DNA of 12,956 nt from contig JALRKI010000020.1 in the NCBI GenBank assembly GCA_023254815.1, forward strand, positions 1 through 12,956, in the 5' to 3' direction. The stretch's first letter is position 1; each line of letters begins with the position of its first letter. Shown piece after piece: positions 1-6,997 of this stretch. The stretch comes from Flavobacteriaceae bacterium. GTDB lineage: Bacteria > Bacteroidota > Bacteroidia > Flavobacteriales > Flavobacteriaceae. The translations under genes were made by a program, and so were the position numbers. The notes beneath the pieces were generated by a model that had not been told where the DNA came from, did no database searches, and saw nothing but the letters and a program-made list of their open reading frames with translations.

Positions 1-176
1 ATATAACTTGATAGTTCACTAGCAGAAGGAGTTTCTACGGACGAAGAGAGTGTGGTCAAAAACTGATTTTCGAGTTCAGTTTCACCGTGGAGGACTACCT
101 TGAAATTTTGACTAACACAGGTCGCCAATACAATGACCGTTGTAAAAATTGTCAAAATGAAATGCTTTGCCTCCAT
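1..176 (-). CDS. 5' end of an exported protein, possibly POTRA/BamA-like (partial)
   Basis: An open frame on the minus strand starts at the ATG whose complement is at 174-176 and runs off the left edge after 58 codons. The N-terminus has a short basic start (MEAKH), a hydrophobic stretch FILTIFTTVIVLAT and then CVSQ. This looks like a Sec signal peptide or a lipoprotein signal with an atypical lipobox (LATC). The mature start reads NFKVVLHGETELENQFL. That recalls the opening beta strand and helix of POTRA repeats in Bacteroidota outer-membrane assembly proteins of the BamA/TamA type, but the piece is too short to prove it. An in-frame stop lies about 30 bases upstream of the ATG, which limits other starts; a TTG between them is less likely. 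No Shine-Dalgarno sequence is evident, as expected for the phylum. The gene diverges from rpsL across a 169-bp spacer. The coding call is moderately sure; the family is a guess. Confidence 0.5.
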   Translation of the reverse strand, partial: MEAKHFILTIFTTVIVLATCVSQNFKVVLHGETELENQFLTTLSSSVETPSASELSSY

Positions 177-271
177 AGCGATTTCCCAGTGGTTTTGTAA
201 ACGCAAAAATCAAGGATTTAATTTAGTCTGTATGAAATTATTAAAGAAAAAGAAAAATTAAATAGTCGATG

Positions 272-302
272 TTTGAATTAACAATTTAAATTTCTACATT
301 TG
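272..302 (+). promoter_or_regulatory. Bacteroidota-type promoter of the str operon (rpsL)
   Basis: TTTG at 272-275 and TACATTTG at 295-302 are separated by 19 bases. This fits the Bacteroidota housekeeping sigma consensus (TTTG about -33, TAnnTTTG about -7). Transcription would begin near 308-310 and give a leader of about 37 nt before rpsL. No other candidate in the spacer fits as well. It is the only visible promoter for rpsL, rpsG, fusA and rpsJ. Confidence 0.8.
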
Positions 303-314
303 CAGCCCTTTTAT

Positions 315-329
315 ATGGAGGAAAAATAA
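315..329 (+). other. Four-codon upstream mini-ORF carrying a GGAGG in the rpsL leader
   Basis: Within the predicted rpsL leader, ATG GAG GAA AAA TAA spans 315-329 and would encode MEEK. The same bases contain GGAGG (317-321), which is Shine-Dalgarno-like but lies 24 nt upstream of the rpsL ATG, too far for normal use. Whether it is translated, binds the ribosome or is chance cannot be decided from one sequence. Confidence 0.25.
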
Positions 330-345
330 AATTTGTAAGAGAATT

Positions 346-720
346 ATGCCAACAATTTCACAGTTAGTAAGAAAAGGTCGGTCGAAGATTGTCAAGAAAA
401 GCAAGTCGGCTTCCCTAGACTCATGCCCTCAAAGAAGAGGGGTTTGTACACGTGTGTACACGACCACACCAAAGAAGCCAAACTCCGCTATGCGTAAGGT
501 GGCACGTGTTCGTTTAACCAATGGAAATGAAGTCAATGCTTACATTCCTGGTGAAGGGCATAACTTGCAAGAACACTCCATTGTTCTTGTTCGAGGCGGA
601 AGGGTAAAAGATCTTCCTGGTGTGAGATATCACATCGTGCGTGGGGCTCTAGATACCGCTGGTGTCGCAGGCCGTACTCAAAGACGTTCAAAATATGGTG
701 CAAAGCGACCAAAAAAATAA
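346..720 (+). CDS. rpsL: 30S ribosomal protein S12 (uS12)
   Basis: This 124-residue protein has the family's usual length. S12 sits at the decoding centre of the 30S subunit and controls the accuracy of tRNA selection. The signature region TTPKKPNSAMRKVARVRLTN begins near residue 40, and GGRVKDLPGVRYH lies at 84-96. The two lysines at which streptomycin-resistance substitutions arise (Lys43 and Lys88, counting Met) are both present, so this copy looks wild type at those sites. Asp89, which is methylthiolated in some bacteria, is also present. The ATG at 346 gives the normal MPTISQLVRKGR start. It is the first gene of the str operon, behind a strong-looking promoter, with 25 bp before rpsG. 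Confidence 0.98.
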   Translation: MPTISQLVRKGRSKIVKKSKSASLDSCPQRRGVCTRVYTTTPKKPNSAMRKVARVRLTNGNEVNAYIPGEGHNLQEHSIVLVRGGRVKDLPGVRYHIVRGALDTAGVAGRTQRRSKYGAKRPKK

Positions 721-745
721 TACAGTAATTTTTCAGAATACTTAA

Positions 746-1222
746 ATGAGAAAAAGACAGGCCAAAAAAAGACCATTACTTCCAGATCCAAGATTTAACG
801 ATCAGTTGGTGACACGATTCGTCAACATGATGATGTGGGAAGGGAAAAAATCCGTTGCCTTTAAGATTTTTTACGATGCCATTGATGTGGTTGAATCTAA
901 AAAAACCGATGAAGAAAAAACTGCCATAGAAGTATGGAAAGACGCACTGACTAATGTGATGCCGCATGTCGAAGTTAGAAGCCGACGAGTGGGTGGAGCT
1001 ACCTTTCAAATTCCCATGCAAATTCGTCCAGACAGAAAAATTTCTACTGCCATGAAATGGTTAATTGGCTATGCTCGCAAGCGCAACGAAAAATCAATGG
1101 CGATGAAATTGGCCAATGAAATTTTAGCAGCAGCAAAGGAAGAAGGTGCGGCCGTCAAAAAAAGATCGGATACCCACAAAATGGCTGAAGCAAACAAGGC
1201 ATTTTCACATTTTAGATTCTAA
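746..1222 (+). CDS. rpsG: 30S ribosomal protein S7 (uS7)
   Basis: This 158-residue protein has a normal S7 length. S7 nucleates assembly of the 30S head by binding the 3' major domain of 16S rRNA and lines the E-site mRNA exit. The N-terminus MRKRQAKKRPLLPDPRF and the conserved segment VRSRRVGGATFQIPMQIRP (about 77-95) identify it, followed by the helical part with GYARKRNEKSM and a C-terminus ending in AFSHFRF. The C-terminus is the short form, without the extension seen in E. coli K-12. Only 3 bp separate its stop codon from fusA, so translational coupling is likely. In E. coli S7 is the feedback repressor of the str operon; whether it does so here cannot be seen. Confidence 0.98.
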   Translation: MRKRQAKKRPLLPDPRFNDQLVTRFVNMMMWEGKKSVAFKIFYDAIDVVESKKTDEEKTAIEVWKDALTNVMPHVEVRSRRVGGATFQIPMQIRPDRKISTAMKWLIGYARKRNEKSMAMKLANEILAAAKEEGAAVKKRSDTHKMAEANKAFSHFRF

Positions 1223-1225
1223 GAA

Positions 1226-3346
1226 ATGGCAAGAGACCTTAGATACACCCGAAATATTGGGATTGCTGCGCATATTGATGCGGGTAAAACAACCACTACT
1301 GAGCGAATTTTATACTACACCGGTGTTTCTCATAAAATCGGAGAAGTACACGATGGTGCAGCTACCATGGACTGGATGGAGCAAGAACAGGAGCGCGGAA
1401 TTACTATCACCTCTGCGGCAACAACCTGTACTTGGGAATTTCCAAAGGAAAATGGTAAACCAACTTCTGACGCTCAGAAATACCATTTTAACATTATTGA
1501 TACCCCTGGACACGTTGACTTTACTGTAGAAGTGAACCGTTCCTTGCGTGTTCTTGACGGTTTGGTGTTCTTGTTCAGTGCTGTAGATGGTGTTGAGCCT
1601 CAGTCTGAAACAAACTGGCGTTTGGCCGATAATTACAAAGTTCCTCGCATGGGCTTTGTAAACAAAATGGACCGTCAAGGTGCAAATTTTCTGGCCGTTT
1701 GCAAGCAAGTAAAAGAGATGTTAGGGTCCAATGCTGTTCCTATTGTTTTACCTATTGGAGACGAGGCCGATTTTAAAGGAGTCGTAGACCTGGTTAAAAA
1801 CAGAGCGATCGTTTGGCATGAAGACTCGTTGGGAGCAACTTTTGATGTAGTTGATATTCCCGAAGACATGAAAGAGGAAGCTAGAGAATTTCGAGCCCTC
1901 TTGATTGAAGAGGTGGCTGGATATGACGAAAATCTACTTGAAAAATTCATGGAAGATGAAGACTCTATTACGGAAGATGAAGTTCACGCAGCACTTCGTG
2001 CCGCGGTTATGGACATGTCTATCATTCCAATGGTATGCGGGTCAGCCTTCAAAAATAAAGGGGTACAGTTTCTTCTTGATGCAGTATGCCGATATTTGCC
2101 TTCACCAGTAGACAAGGAGGCCATCGTTGGTACACATCCAGATACTGGATTAGAGATTTCAAGAAAACCAGATGTTAATGAGCCGTTTGCCGCGCTAGCA
2201 TTTAAAATTGCAACAGACCCATTTGTGGGACGACTTGCATTTTTCCGTGCATATTCTGGTCGTTTGGATGCAGGATCCTATGTGCTCAACAATCGTTCGG
2301 GAAAAAAGGAAAGAATTTCTCGTATTTACCAAATGCATTCTAACAAGCAAAATGCTATTGAGTTCATCGAGGCTGGCGACATTGGTGCAGCGGTTGGATT
2401 TAAAGATATTAAAACAGGTGACTCCTTATCAGACGAAAAGGCACCCATTGTTTTAGAAAGTATGAATTTCCCTGACCCAGTAATCGGTATCGCCGTTGAG
2501 CCAAAAACAAAGGTCGATGTTGATAAACTAGGAATGGCTTTATCAAAATTAGCTGAAGAGGATCCTACATTTACTGTACGAACTGATGAAGCTTCAGGCC
2601 AAACAATCATCTCAGGCATGGGTGAATTACACCTTGATATTATTGTCGATCGCTTGAGACGCGAGTTTAAAGTAGAAGTCAATCAAGGTCAGCCGCAGGT
2701 TGAGTACAAAGAGGCCATCACTCAAAAAGCTGAACATAGAGAAGTCTATAAAAAGCAATCGGGAGGTCGTGGTAAATTTGCCGACATTGTATTTACCCTT
2801 GAGCCTGCTGAGGAAGGCAAGGTCGGGTTAGAATTTATCTCTGCTATCAAGGGTGGAAACATCCCAAAAGAATTTGTTCCTTCTGTTGAAAAAGGATTCA
2901 AACTAGCCATGGTCAATGGTCCTTTGGCAGGTTATGAAGTAGATTCTATGAAGGTGACACTAACAGATGGATCATATCACGATGTGGATTCGGATCAGTT
3001 GTCGTTCGAATTGGCCGCTAAGCTTGGTTTCAAAGCTGCTGCTAAGGCTGCGAAAGCCGTCATAATGGAGCCCTTAATGAAGTTAGAAGTGTTGACCCCA
3101 GAAGAAAATATGGGTGATATTGTCGGAGATTTAAACAGACGCAGAGGCCAAGTTAACGATATGGGAGATCGGGCTGGATCTAAAGTTGTAAAAGCTATTG
3201 TTCCGCTTTCAGAAATGTTTGGCTATGTGACTTCGCTTCGAACTCTATCTTCTGGTCGAGCGACTTCAACAATGGAATTCTCGCACTATGCCGAAACTCC
3301 AAGTAACATATCAGAAGAAGTTATTAAAGCAGCTAAAGGCCTGTAA
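1226..3346 (+). CDS. fusA: Translation elongation factor G
   Basis: This 706-residue GTPase drives translocation of tRNA and mRNA on the ribosome and, with RRF, takes part in recycling. The GTP-binding motifs are clear: P-loop AHIDAGKT (15-22), switch I region with RGITITSAATT (57-67), DTPGH (92-96) and NKMD (146-149). Domain II, then domain III (DPTFTVRTDEASGQTIISGMGELHLD across its boundary, in two parts), then domain IV with GGRGKFADIV and the tip segment SYHDVDSD follow. The His near residue 585 matches the domain IV tip His of E. coli EF-G. Domain V ends in SNISEEVIKAAKGL. The length and intact motifs mark a functional housekeeping EF-G, not a tetracycline-protection relative. It sits 3 bp after rpsG and 18 bp before rpsJ. 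Confidence 0.98.
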   Translation: MARDLRYTRNIGIAAHIDAGKTTTTERILYYTGVSHKIGEVHDGAATMDWMEQEQERGITITSAATTCTWEFPKENGKPTSDAQKYHFNIIDTPGHVDFTVEVNRSLRVLDGLVFLFSAVDGVEPQSETNWRLADNYKVPRMGFVNKMDRQGANFLAVCKQVKEMLGSNAVPIVLPIGDEADFKGVVDLVKNRAIVWHEDSLGATFDVVDIPEDMKEEAREFRALLIEEVAGYDENLLEKFMEDEDSITEDEVHAALRAAVMDMSIIPMVCGSAFKNKGVQFLLDAVCRYLPSPVDKEAIVGTHPDTGLEISRKPDVNEPFAALAFKIATDPFVGRLAFFRAYSGRLDAGSYVLNNRSGKKERISRIYQMHSNKQNAIEFIEAGDIGAAVGFKDIKTGDSLSDEKAPIVLESMNFPDPVIGIAVEPKTKVDVDKLGMALSKLAEEDPTFTVRTDEASGQTIISGMGELHLDIIVDRLRREFKVEVNQGQPQVEYKEAITQKAEHREVYKKQSGGRGKFADIVFTLEPAEEGKVGLEFISAIKGGNIPKEFVPSVEKGFKLAMVNGPLAGYEVDSMKVTLTDGSYHDVDSDQLSFELAAKLGFKAAAKAAKAVIMEPLMKLEVLTPEENMGDIVGDLNRRRGQVNDMGDRAGSKVVKAIVPLSEMFGYVTSLRTLSSGRATSTMEFSHYAETPSNISEEVIKAAKGL

Positions 3347-3364
3347 GGCTTAAAATTATAAGAC

Positions 3365-3670
3365 ATGAGTCAAAAAATCAGAATTAAACTAAAATCTTAC
3401 GATCATAATTTGGTTGACAAATCAGCTGAGAAAATCGTTAAAACGGTAAAAAGTACTGGGGCTGTTGTAACTGGTCCAATTCCGTTACCAACACATAAAA
3501 AAATATTTACTGTGTTGCGTTCTCCACACGTGAATAAAAAATCGAGAGAGCAATTTCAATTGAGTTCATACAAACGTCTACTAGACATTTACAGTTCTTC
3601 AAGTAAGACCATCGATGCGTTAATGAAACTTGAATTGCCCAGTGGAGTAGAGGTGGAAATTAAAGTATAG
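3365..3670 (+). CDS. rpsJ: 30S ribosomal protein S10 (uS10, NusE)
   Basis: This 101-residue protein is a normal-length S10. It belongs to the 30S head and, with NusB, to the rRNA antitermination complex. The diagnostic segment GPIPLPTHKKIFTVLRSPHV (37-56) followed by NKKSREQF lies in the mRNA/NusB-facing loop region. Here it is the last gene of the str unit. Its stop is followed 26 bp later by a perfect terminator hairpin, and rplC begins only 3.35 kb downstream. S10 therefore appears to be expressed with S12, S7 and EF-G, apart from L3-L4-L23, the genes it leads in the E. coli S10 operon. Confidence 0.98.
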   Translation: MSQKIRIKLKSYDHNLVDKSAEKIVKTVKSTGAVVTGPIPLPTHKKIFTVLRSPHVNKKSREQFQLSSYKRLLDIYSSSSKTIDALMKLELPSGVEVEIKV

Positions 3671-3696
3671 TTCTCAATCTCTTTCTTAGAATTGTT

Positions 3697-3726
3697 AAAG
3701 AACTGCTGATGCAGTTCTTTTTTTTT
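3697..3726 (+). terminator. Intrinsic terminator of the str-rpsJ unit
   Basis: AAAGAACTGC (3697-3706) and GCAGTTCTTT (3711-3720) form a perfect 10-bp stem around a TGAT loop. Six more T residues (3721-3726) follow directly, making nine T in a row. This is a textbook Rho-independent terminator 26 bp after the rpsJ stop codon and should end transcription before the 958-codon gene. Confidence 0.92.
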
Positions 3727-3733
3727 AACTTTG
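3726..3733 (+). promoter_or_regulatory. Possible -7 element (TAACTTTG) for the 958-codon gene
   Basis: TAACTTTG at 3726-3733 matches TAnnTTTG exactly and is followed by CCC, as at many promoters of this type. A TTTG 19-21 bases upstream is absent; that position falls inside the terminator hairpin. If used, transcription would begin near 3740 and leave a leader of about 200 nt. I saw no better promoter before 3940. Confidence 0.4.
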
Positions 3734-3939
3734 CCCTAGATTTTCCGCAGACAACACTCAAGTTAAGAAATCTACGGTGGACCAATTTGTGACTAATTAT
3801 TTAACTCAGCGACATAGCCCCCAAATTATGATTGCTATTTACCGTTGCCGCTCGGCTGCATCTCATGAACAATTGCTGTCAACAGATTGAGCCTTGATAT
3901 TCACCCTAATCTAATAGCCTCAACACAAAAACCTACATT
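3734..3939. other. Non-coding spacer upstream of the secreted-protein gene
   Basis: I see no convincing coding frame, RNA gene or strong hairpin in these 206 bases. The only pairing of note is TAGATTT (3737-3743) with AAATCTA (3768-3774), a 7-bp stem with a 24-nt loop. No inverted repeats, duplications or transposase remnants were found that would explain how the downstream gene came to lie here. Confidence 0.5.
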
Positions 3940-6816
3940 ATGTTATCTTTATTGAAATTTTCAAAACAAGCGGCTGTATTGTCCCTTGTTCTTTGTTTGA
4001 CTCTCGTTTCGATTTCTTTTGCCCAGTTGGGTGCTCAGTGTGGAGTGCCTGAGTGGTACAGCCAAAAGGGATATCCCGTAAATTCAGTTGTGTACCACAA
4101 CACTAAGGTTTATCAATCTTCAGCATGGTCTCAAGGTGCAGAGCCTGGAGTGTCAGCCGATTGGAACTTACTCGGTAATTGCGATGAACAACTGCTCATA
4201 ACCTATCCCAGTTTAGCATATACAGACTGTGCAAATGCGGTGATGTGGAATAACTCTCAGGCCAACTACAATGGCAACGATATTGTTAACTACCAAAATG
4301 GCGTATTCATGGCCAACTATTGGGTTGCAGGATCGGAAATTCCCAGCCAGTCTGACGCCTATACCTTTCTGGGGATATGTGTTATGCCAATCGATATTAG
4401 TCCAACCCTTCAGCATGAACAAGTTGTAATTCAACCCACTCTAAGCCCGATTAGTTTAGCGGCAGATTTGGAATCACATGGATTTACTGTCGTTGGTGCT
4501 CAAATTGGCATTCAAGGTGAACAAGACCAAACCTACACTTTTCATCAGGCTAGTTTCACAAACGTGGCAATGGATTTTTCTTTTACCCCTCCTTCCTATG
4601 GAGATTATAAAATTCAATACCAAGCTACCAATTCTGTTCAAGTCATGAGTAGTGTAGATCGAACCATAAAAATTGCTCTCTCAAACCCTCCGAATGTAAC
4701 TTTAGTCGGCCCACAAGACGGTAATAGTTATTATCAATTAAATTTTGAACCGATTGAACTTCATTTTTTAATTTCAGCGACCGATCAACCACTTCAGTCC
4801 ATTACTTTTAAGGATCTTACTGCTAACACAAGCAGTTCCATAGACATTCTATCATCTTCAGACTACCTGTTCAATTGGACTCCTACAAGCTATGGTGTCA
4901 ATTACCTGCGCTTAGATGTTGCCGATACACTAGGTACTCGAAAGCAGATCGATTTCCAATATACTATTATCGATCCATCGCTAGAGGACGTTTCTTTGAC
5001 CAGTTTGCCTGATCAAATCAAGGGCCTATTGGGAGTTCAAAAGGAGTTTATTTTTGATCAGGGTATCACCTCAGTTGCGTTCAGAGATCCTACCCTAATT
5101 AATTATTCGGTGAACTCAAATAGGATAATTATTGACCCCTTAAGGGCTGGGCGTTCAGGAATGAAACTTACTGCTGCGGATGGCATGGTGTATTATGTAG
5201 GTCTGCGAATTGACAATCCCGATGGCTCGGTACCTAAACTTCCCGAACATATTGCAATAGGCTCGGTATCTGAAGACATTACGGACGATGTTAACTTCTT
5301 TAACGAGGGCATTAACAATAGCAATTTACTTTTGAATAACCGCATGGATATCCGATACATTTATGTCAACGGTGGCCCAATCAATGGTTGGAATACTTGG
5401 CAACCCGATCGTGTCATCAAGTTTGCCAAGAACAGTTTGAAAATGGGTCTCGTTCCTTATTTTGTATTTTACAATATACCCGATGGAGGTGAGTCTTATA
5501 CCACCAATTTAGAGCATATCCAAAATCCTGACTACATGATCGCCTATTTTGAAAATGTAAAATTGTTTTTAGATCAGTGCAAAGAAACATTGGGCAATGA
5601 ATATTTTGGTATTGTACTCGAGCCAGACTTTCTTGGATATATGCAACAAAATGCAGAGCCACCATCTCTATCAACCGCAGTCGGCACCAACACCATTGGA
5701 CTCAATGCAGGCACATTGGAATCATTGGTTCACCGCATAAATACTGAAATTAACGCTTATAGAGAATCGAACTCCATGAACTTTGAATTTGGATGGCAAT
5801 TGAATCTTTGGGCCAAGCCCAATGTCGCTGGAGTTCGAGGTATCATCAGAGAAACCGATACCGGCGATTTTGAGACTCAATTGGAGAAAATTAGACAAAC
5901 AGCGAGAGATATTTTTGCTTATGGCAATACCATGGGAATCATGAGTGCCAATGCGGATTTTATTTCAATTGACAAATACGGATTGGACGCAATGGGAAGC
6001 TCCAACAACAGCAATCCCGCCGATCCGTCAACCTATACTTGGTTTTGGAATAATGACCATTGGTTGAATTATTACGAATTTGTCAAGGCCTTGCATCAAG
6101 AGTCGGGAACACACGTCATTCTTTGGCAGATTCCCGTGGGTCACATCAATGGTTCTACGACCATTAACGCCTATACAGGGACTGAATTTGCATTACTTAA
6201 CAATACCTCCAAGCACTATGAAGATTCTGCCTCAACTTTTTTCTTCGGAGACGAAGTAGATTTCTCAAACGACAATGTAAGATTTTCATATTTTGGACAA
6301 AACAAACACAACGACCCCAAGCTGACATCGGACTCTACGAGTGGGATAACGGTCTTTGGCAATCATTTTGAGGAGCTCAATAACATTGGAGTTAGGCTGG
6401 TGTTAATGGGAGCTGGTGTAGGAGATAGCACCGACGGGATTGGAAACGCCTATGGATCGGCACCCACTTTGACCGATGATCACTTTTGGATTCAGAAAGT
6501 TCAGGACTACTATATCAATCATTTGGTTACAACCATTTTAGGCAATACGGACTTGCCTCACCAAAGCAATGGCAGAGATTTCAACCTCAGTATTGCCGAT
6601 GGTCTCTGTTCAATATGGTCTGCTCAAAATGAAATTGAAAAAATTGATTTATACCTTTTCAATTTGTCAGGACAGCTACTTTTGAAGTCTGAATCCGTTG
6701 AAATGCATCCTCAAGAAAAGTTAGATATTAAAGTTCCAGTAAATCGAGGACAAATTGTAATTGCCTTAATTAAAACACCAAGGGCCATAAATTCGTATAA
6801 AATAATAGGTCAATAG
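3940..6816 (+). CDS. Secreted multidomain carbohydrate-active protein with CBM5/12-like modules and T9SS tail
   Basis: This 958-residue exported protein is probably a polysaccharide-degrading or -binding enzyme. Residues 1-28 form a Sec signal peptide with likely cleavage after SFA. Two tandem modules at about 34-81 and 97-147 have the CBM5/12 pattern: conserved Gly/Val/Tyr, an aromatic pair (Tyr58/Trp63; Phe123/Trp128), then G-x-x-x-P. Each is framed by cysteines (C34/C81, C97/C147). Beta-rich Ig-like modules span about 160-250 and 253-345, with another beta segment to about 425. Residues about 436-870 look like a (beta/alpha)-barrel. There PYFVFYNIPD (Asp515) and GIVLEPDFLGYMQQN (Glu561, Asp563) resemble the catalytic-loop motifs of GH6 cellulases, and FISIDKYG and LWQIPVGH add to the barrel pattern. 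Residues about 885-958, with LYLFNLSGQLL and SYKIIG, match a type A T9SS sorting domain, so surface export is expected. Family and substrate are not proven; a chitinase or other barrel glycosidase is possible. No frameshift is seen. Its place between rpsJ and rplC is unusual. Confidence 0.85.
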   Translation: MLSLLKFSKQAAVLSLVLCLTLVSISFAQLGAQCGVPEWYSQKGYPVNSVVYHNTKVYQSSAWSQGAEPGVSADWNLLGNCDEQLLITYPSLAYTDCANAVMWNNSQANYNGNDIVNYQNGVFMANYWVAGSEIPSQSDAYTFLGICVMPIDISPTLQHEQVVIQPTLSPISLAADLESHGFTVVGAQIGIQGEQDQTYTFHQASFTNVAMDFSFTPPSYGDYKIQYQATNSVQVMSSVDRTIKIALSNPPNVTLVGPQDGNSYYQLNFEPIELHFLISATDQPLQSITFKDLTANTSSSIDILSSSDYLFNWTPTSYGVNYLRLDVADTLGTRKQIDFQYTIIDPSLEDVSLTSLPDQIKGLLGVQKEFIFDQGITSVAFRDPTLINYSVNSNRIIIDPLRAGRSGMKLTAADGMVYYVGLRIDNPDGSVPKLPEHIAIGSVSEDITDDVNFFNEGINNSNLLLNNRMDIRYIYVNGGPINGWNTWQPDRVIKFAKNSLKMGLVPYFVFYNIPDGGESYTTNLEHIQNPDYMIAYFENVKLFLDQCKETLGNEYFGIVLEPDFLGYMQQNAEPPSLSTAVGTNTIGLNAGTLESLVHRINTEINAYRESNSMNFEFGWQLNLWAKPNVAGVRGIIRETDTGDFETQLEKIRQTARDIFAYGNTMGIMSANADFISIDKYGLDAMGSSNNSNPADPSTYTWFWNNDHWLNYYEFVKALHQESGTHVILWQIPVGHINGSTTINAYTGTEFALLNNTSKHYEDSASTFFFGDEVDFSNDNVRFSYFGQNKHNDPKLTSDSTSGITVFGNHFEELNNIGVRLVLMGAGVGDSTDGIGNAYGSAPTLTDDHFWIQKVQDYYINHLVTTILGNTDLPHQSNGRDFNLSIADGLCSIWSAQNEIEKIDLYLFNLSGQLLLKSESVEMHPQEKLDIKVPVNRGQIVIALIKTPRAINSYKIIGQ

Positions 6817-6839
6817 CATGCAGATATCGAAAAAAAGAA

Positions 6840-6847
6840 TACATTTG
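6840..6847 (+). promoter_or_regulatory. Likely -7 element of the rplC (L3-onward) promoter
   Basis: TACATTTG at 6840-6847 is an exact TAnnTTTG match and shares 12 identical bases (TACATTTGCAGC) with the rpsL promoter at 295-306. The upstream TTTG is not obvious at the expected distance (about 6817-6820 reads CATG), so the -33 match is weak. Transcription would start near 6853-6855 and give a leader of about 167 nt. Without it, the 13 downstream ribosomal genes would have no visible promoter after the rpsJ terminator. Confidence 0.65.
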
Positions 6848-6903
6848 CAGCTCCAAAAACAGCAACATTTGCTGTCGAGGTATTTTACTCATTAATTTTC
6901 AAT

Positions 6904-6919
6904 GAGTTACAGAGTTACA
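6904..6919. repeat. Tandem 8-bp direct repeat GAGTTACA x2 in the rplC leader
   Basis: GAGTTACA occurs twice with no gap at 6904-6911 and 6912-6919. The first copy provides part of the 3' arm of the second leader hairpin. The second copy repeats the GAGT that could pair with the same ACTC, so the hairpin could form in two registers. It may also be simple slippage. Confidence 0.8.
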
Positions 6920-6964
6920 TGTCCGGCGCATTAGGCAAAGGAAAAACGGAAAAAATATAATCTC

Positions 6965-6997
6965 AGGGTTGAAATTATATTTCGACCCTAATTTTTT
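6965..6997 (+). terminator. Terminator-like hairpin inside the rplC leader
   Basis: AGGGTTGAAAT (6965-6975) pairs with ATTTCGACCCT (6979-6989) over 11 bp, with one U-G wobble and a TAT loop. AA and six T (6992-6997) follow. This has the form of a Rho-independent terminator but ends only 23 bp before the rplC start and lies downstream of the candidate promoter. It would therefore act on the ribosomal transcript itself. It could also stop read-through from the 958-codon gene, which has no other terminator. Confidence 0.75.

Noticed and set aside
1146..1529. A 127-codon open frame overlapping the rpsG-fusA junction on the plus strand
   Set aside because: It lies wholly inside rpsG and fusA in another frame, has no family resemblance, and its neighbours are unmistakable ribosomal genes.
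1310..2682. Several minus-strand open frames of 90-130 codons inside fusA
   Set aside because: They are antisense shadows of the conserved EF-G gene, with no signal or domain pattern of their own.
1226..3346. EF-G as a tetracycline-resistance ribosomal protection protein
   Set aside because: Length, motif order and operon position between rpsG and rpsJ are those of housekeeping EF-G.
3697..3720. The rpsJ downstream palindrome as an operator or regulatory RNA
   Set aside because: A perfect stem followed at once by a T run just after a stop codon is fully explained as an intrinsic terminator.
6859..6875. First leader hairpin (ACAGCAA/TTGCTGT) as the terminator of the 958-codon gene
   Set aside because: The stem is short and no T run follows it (CGAGG comes next), so it is better seen as leader structure.
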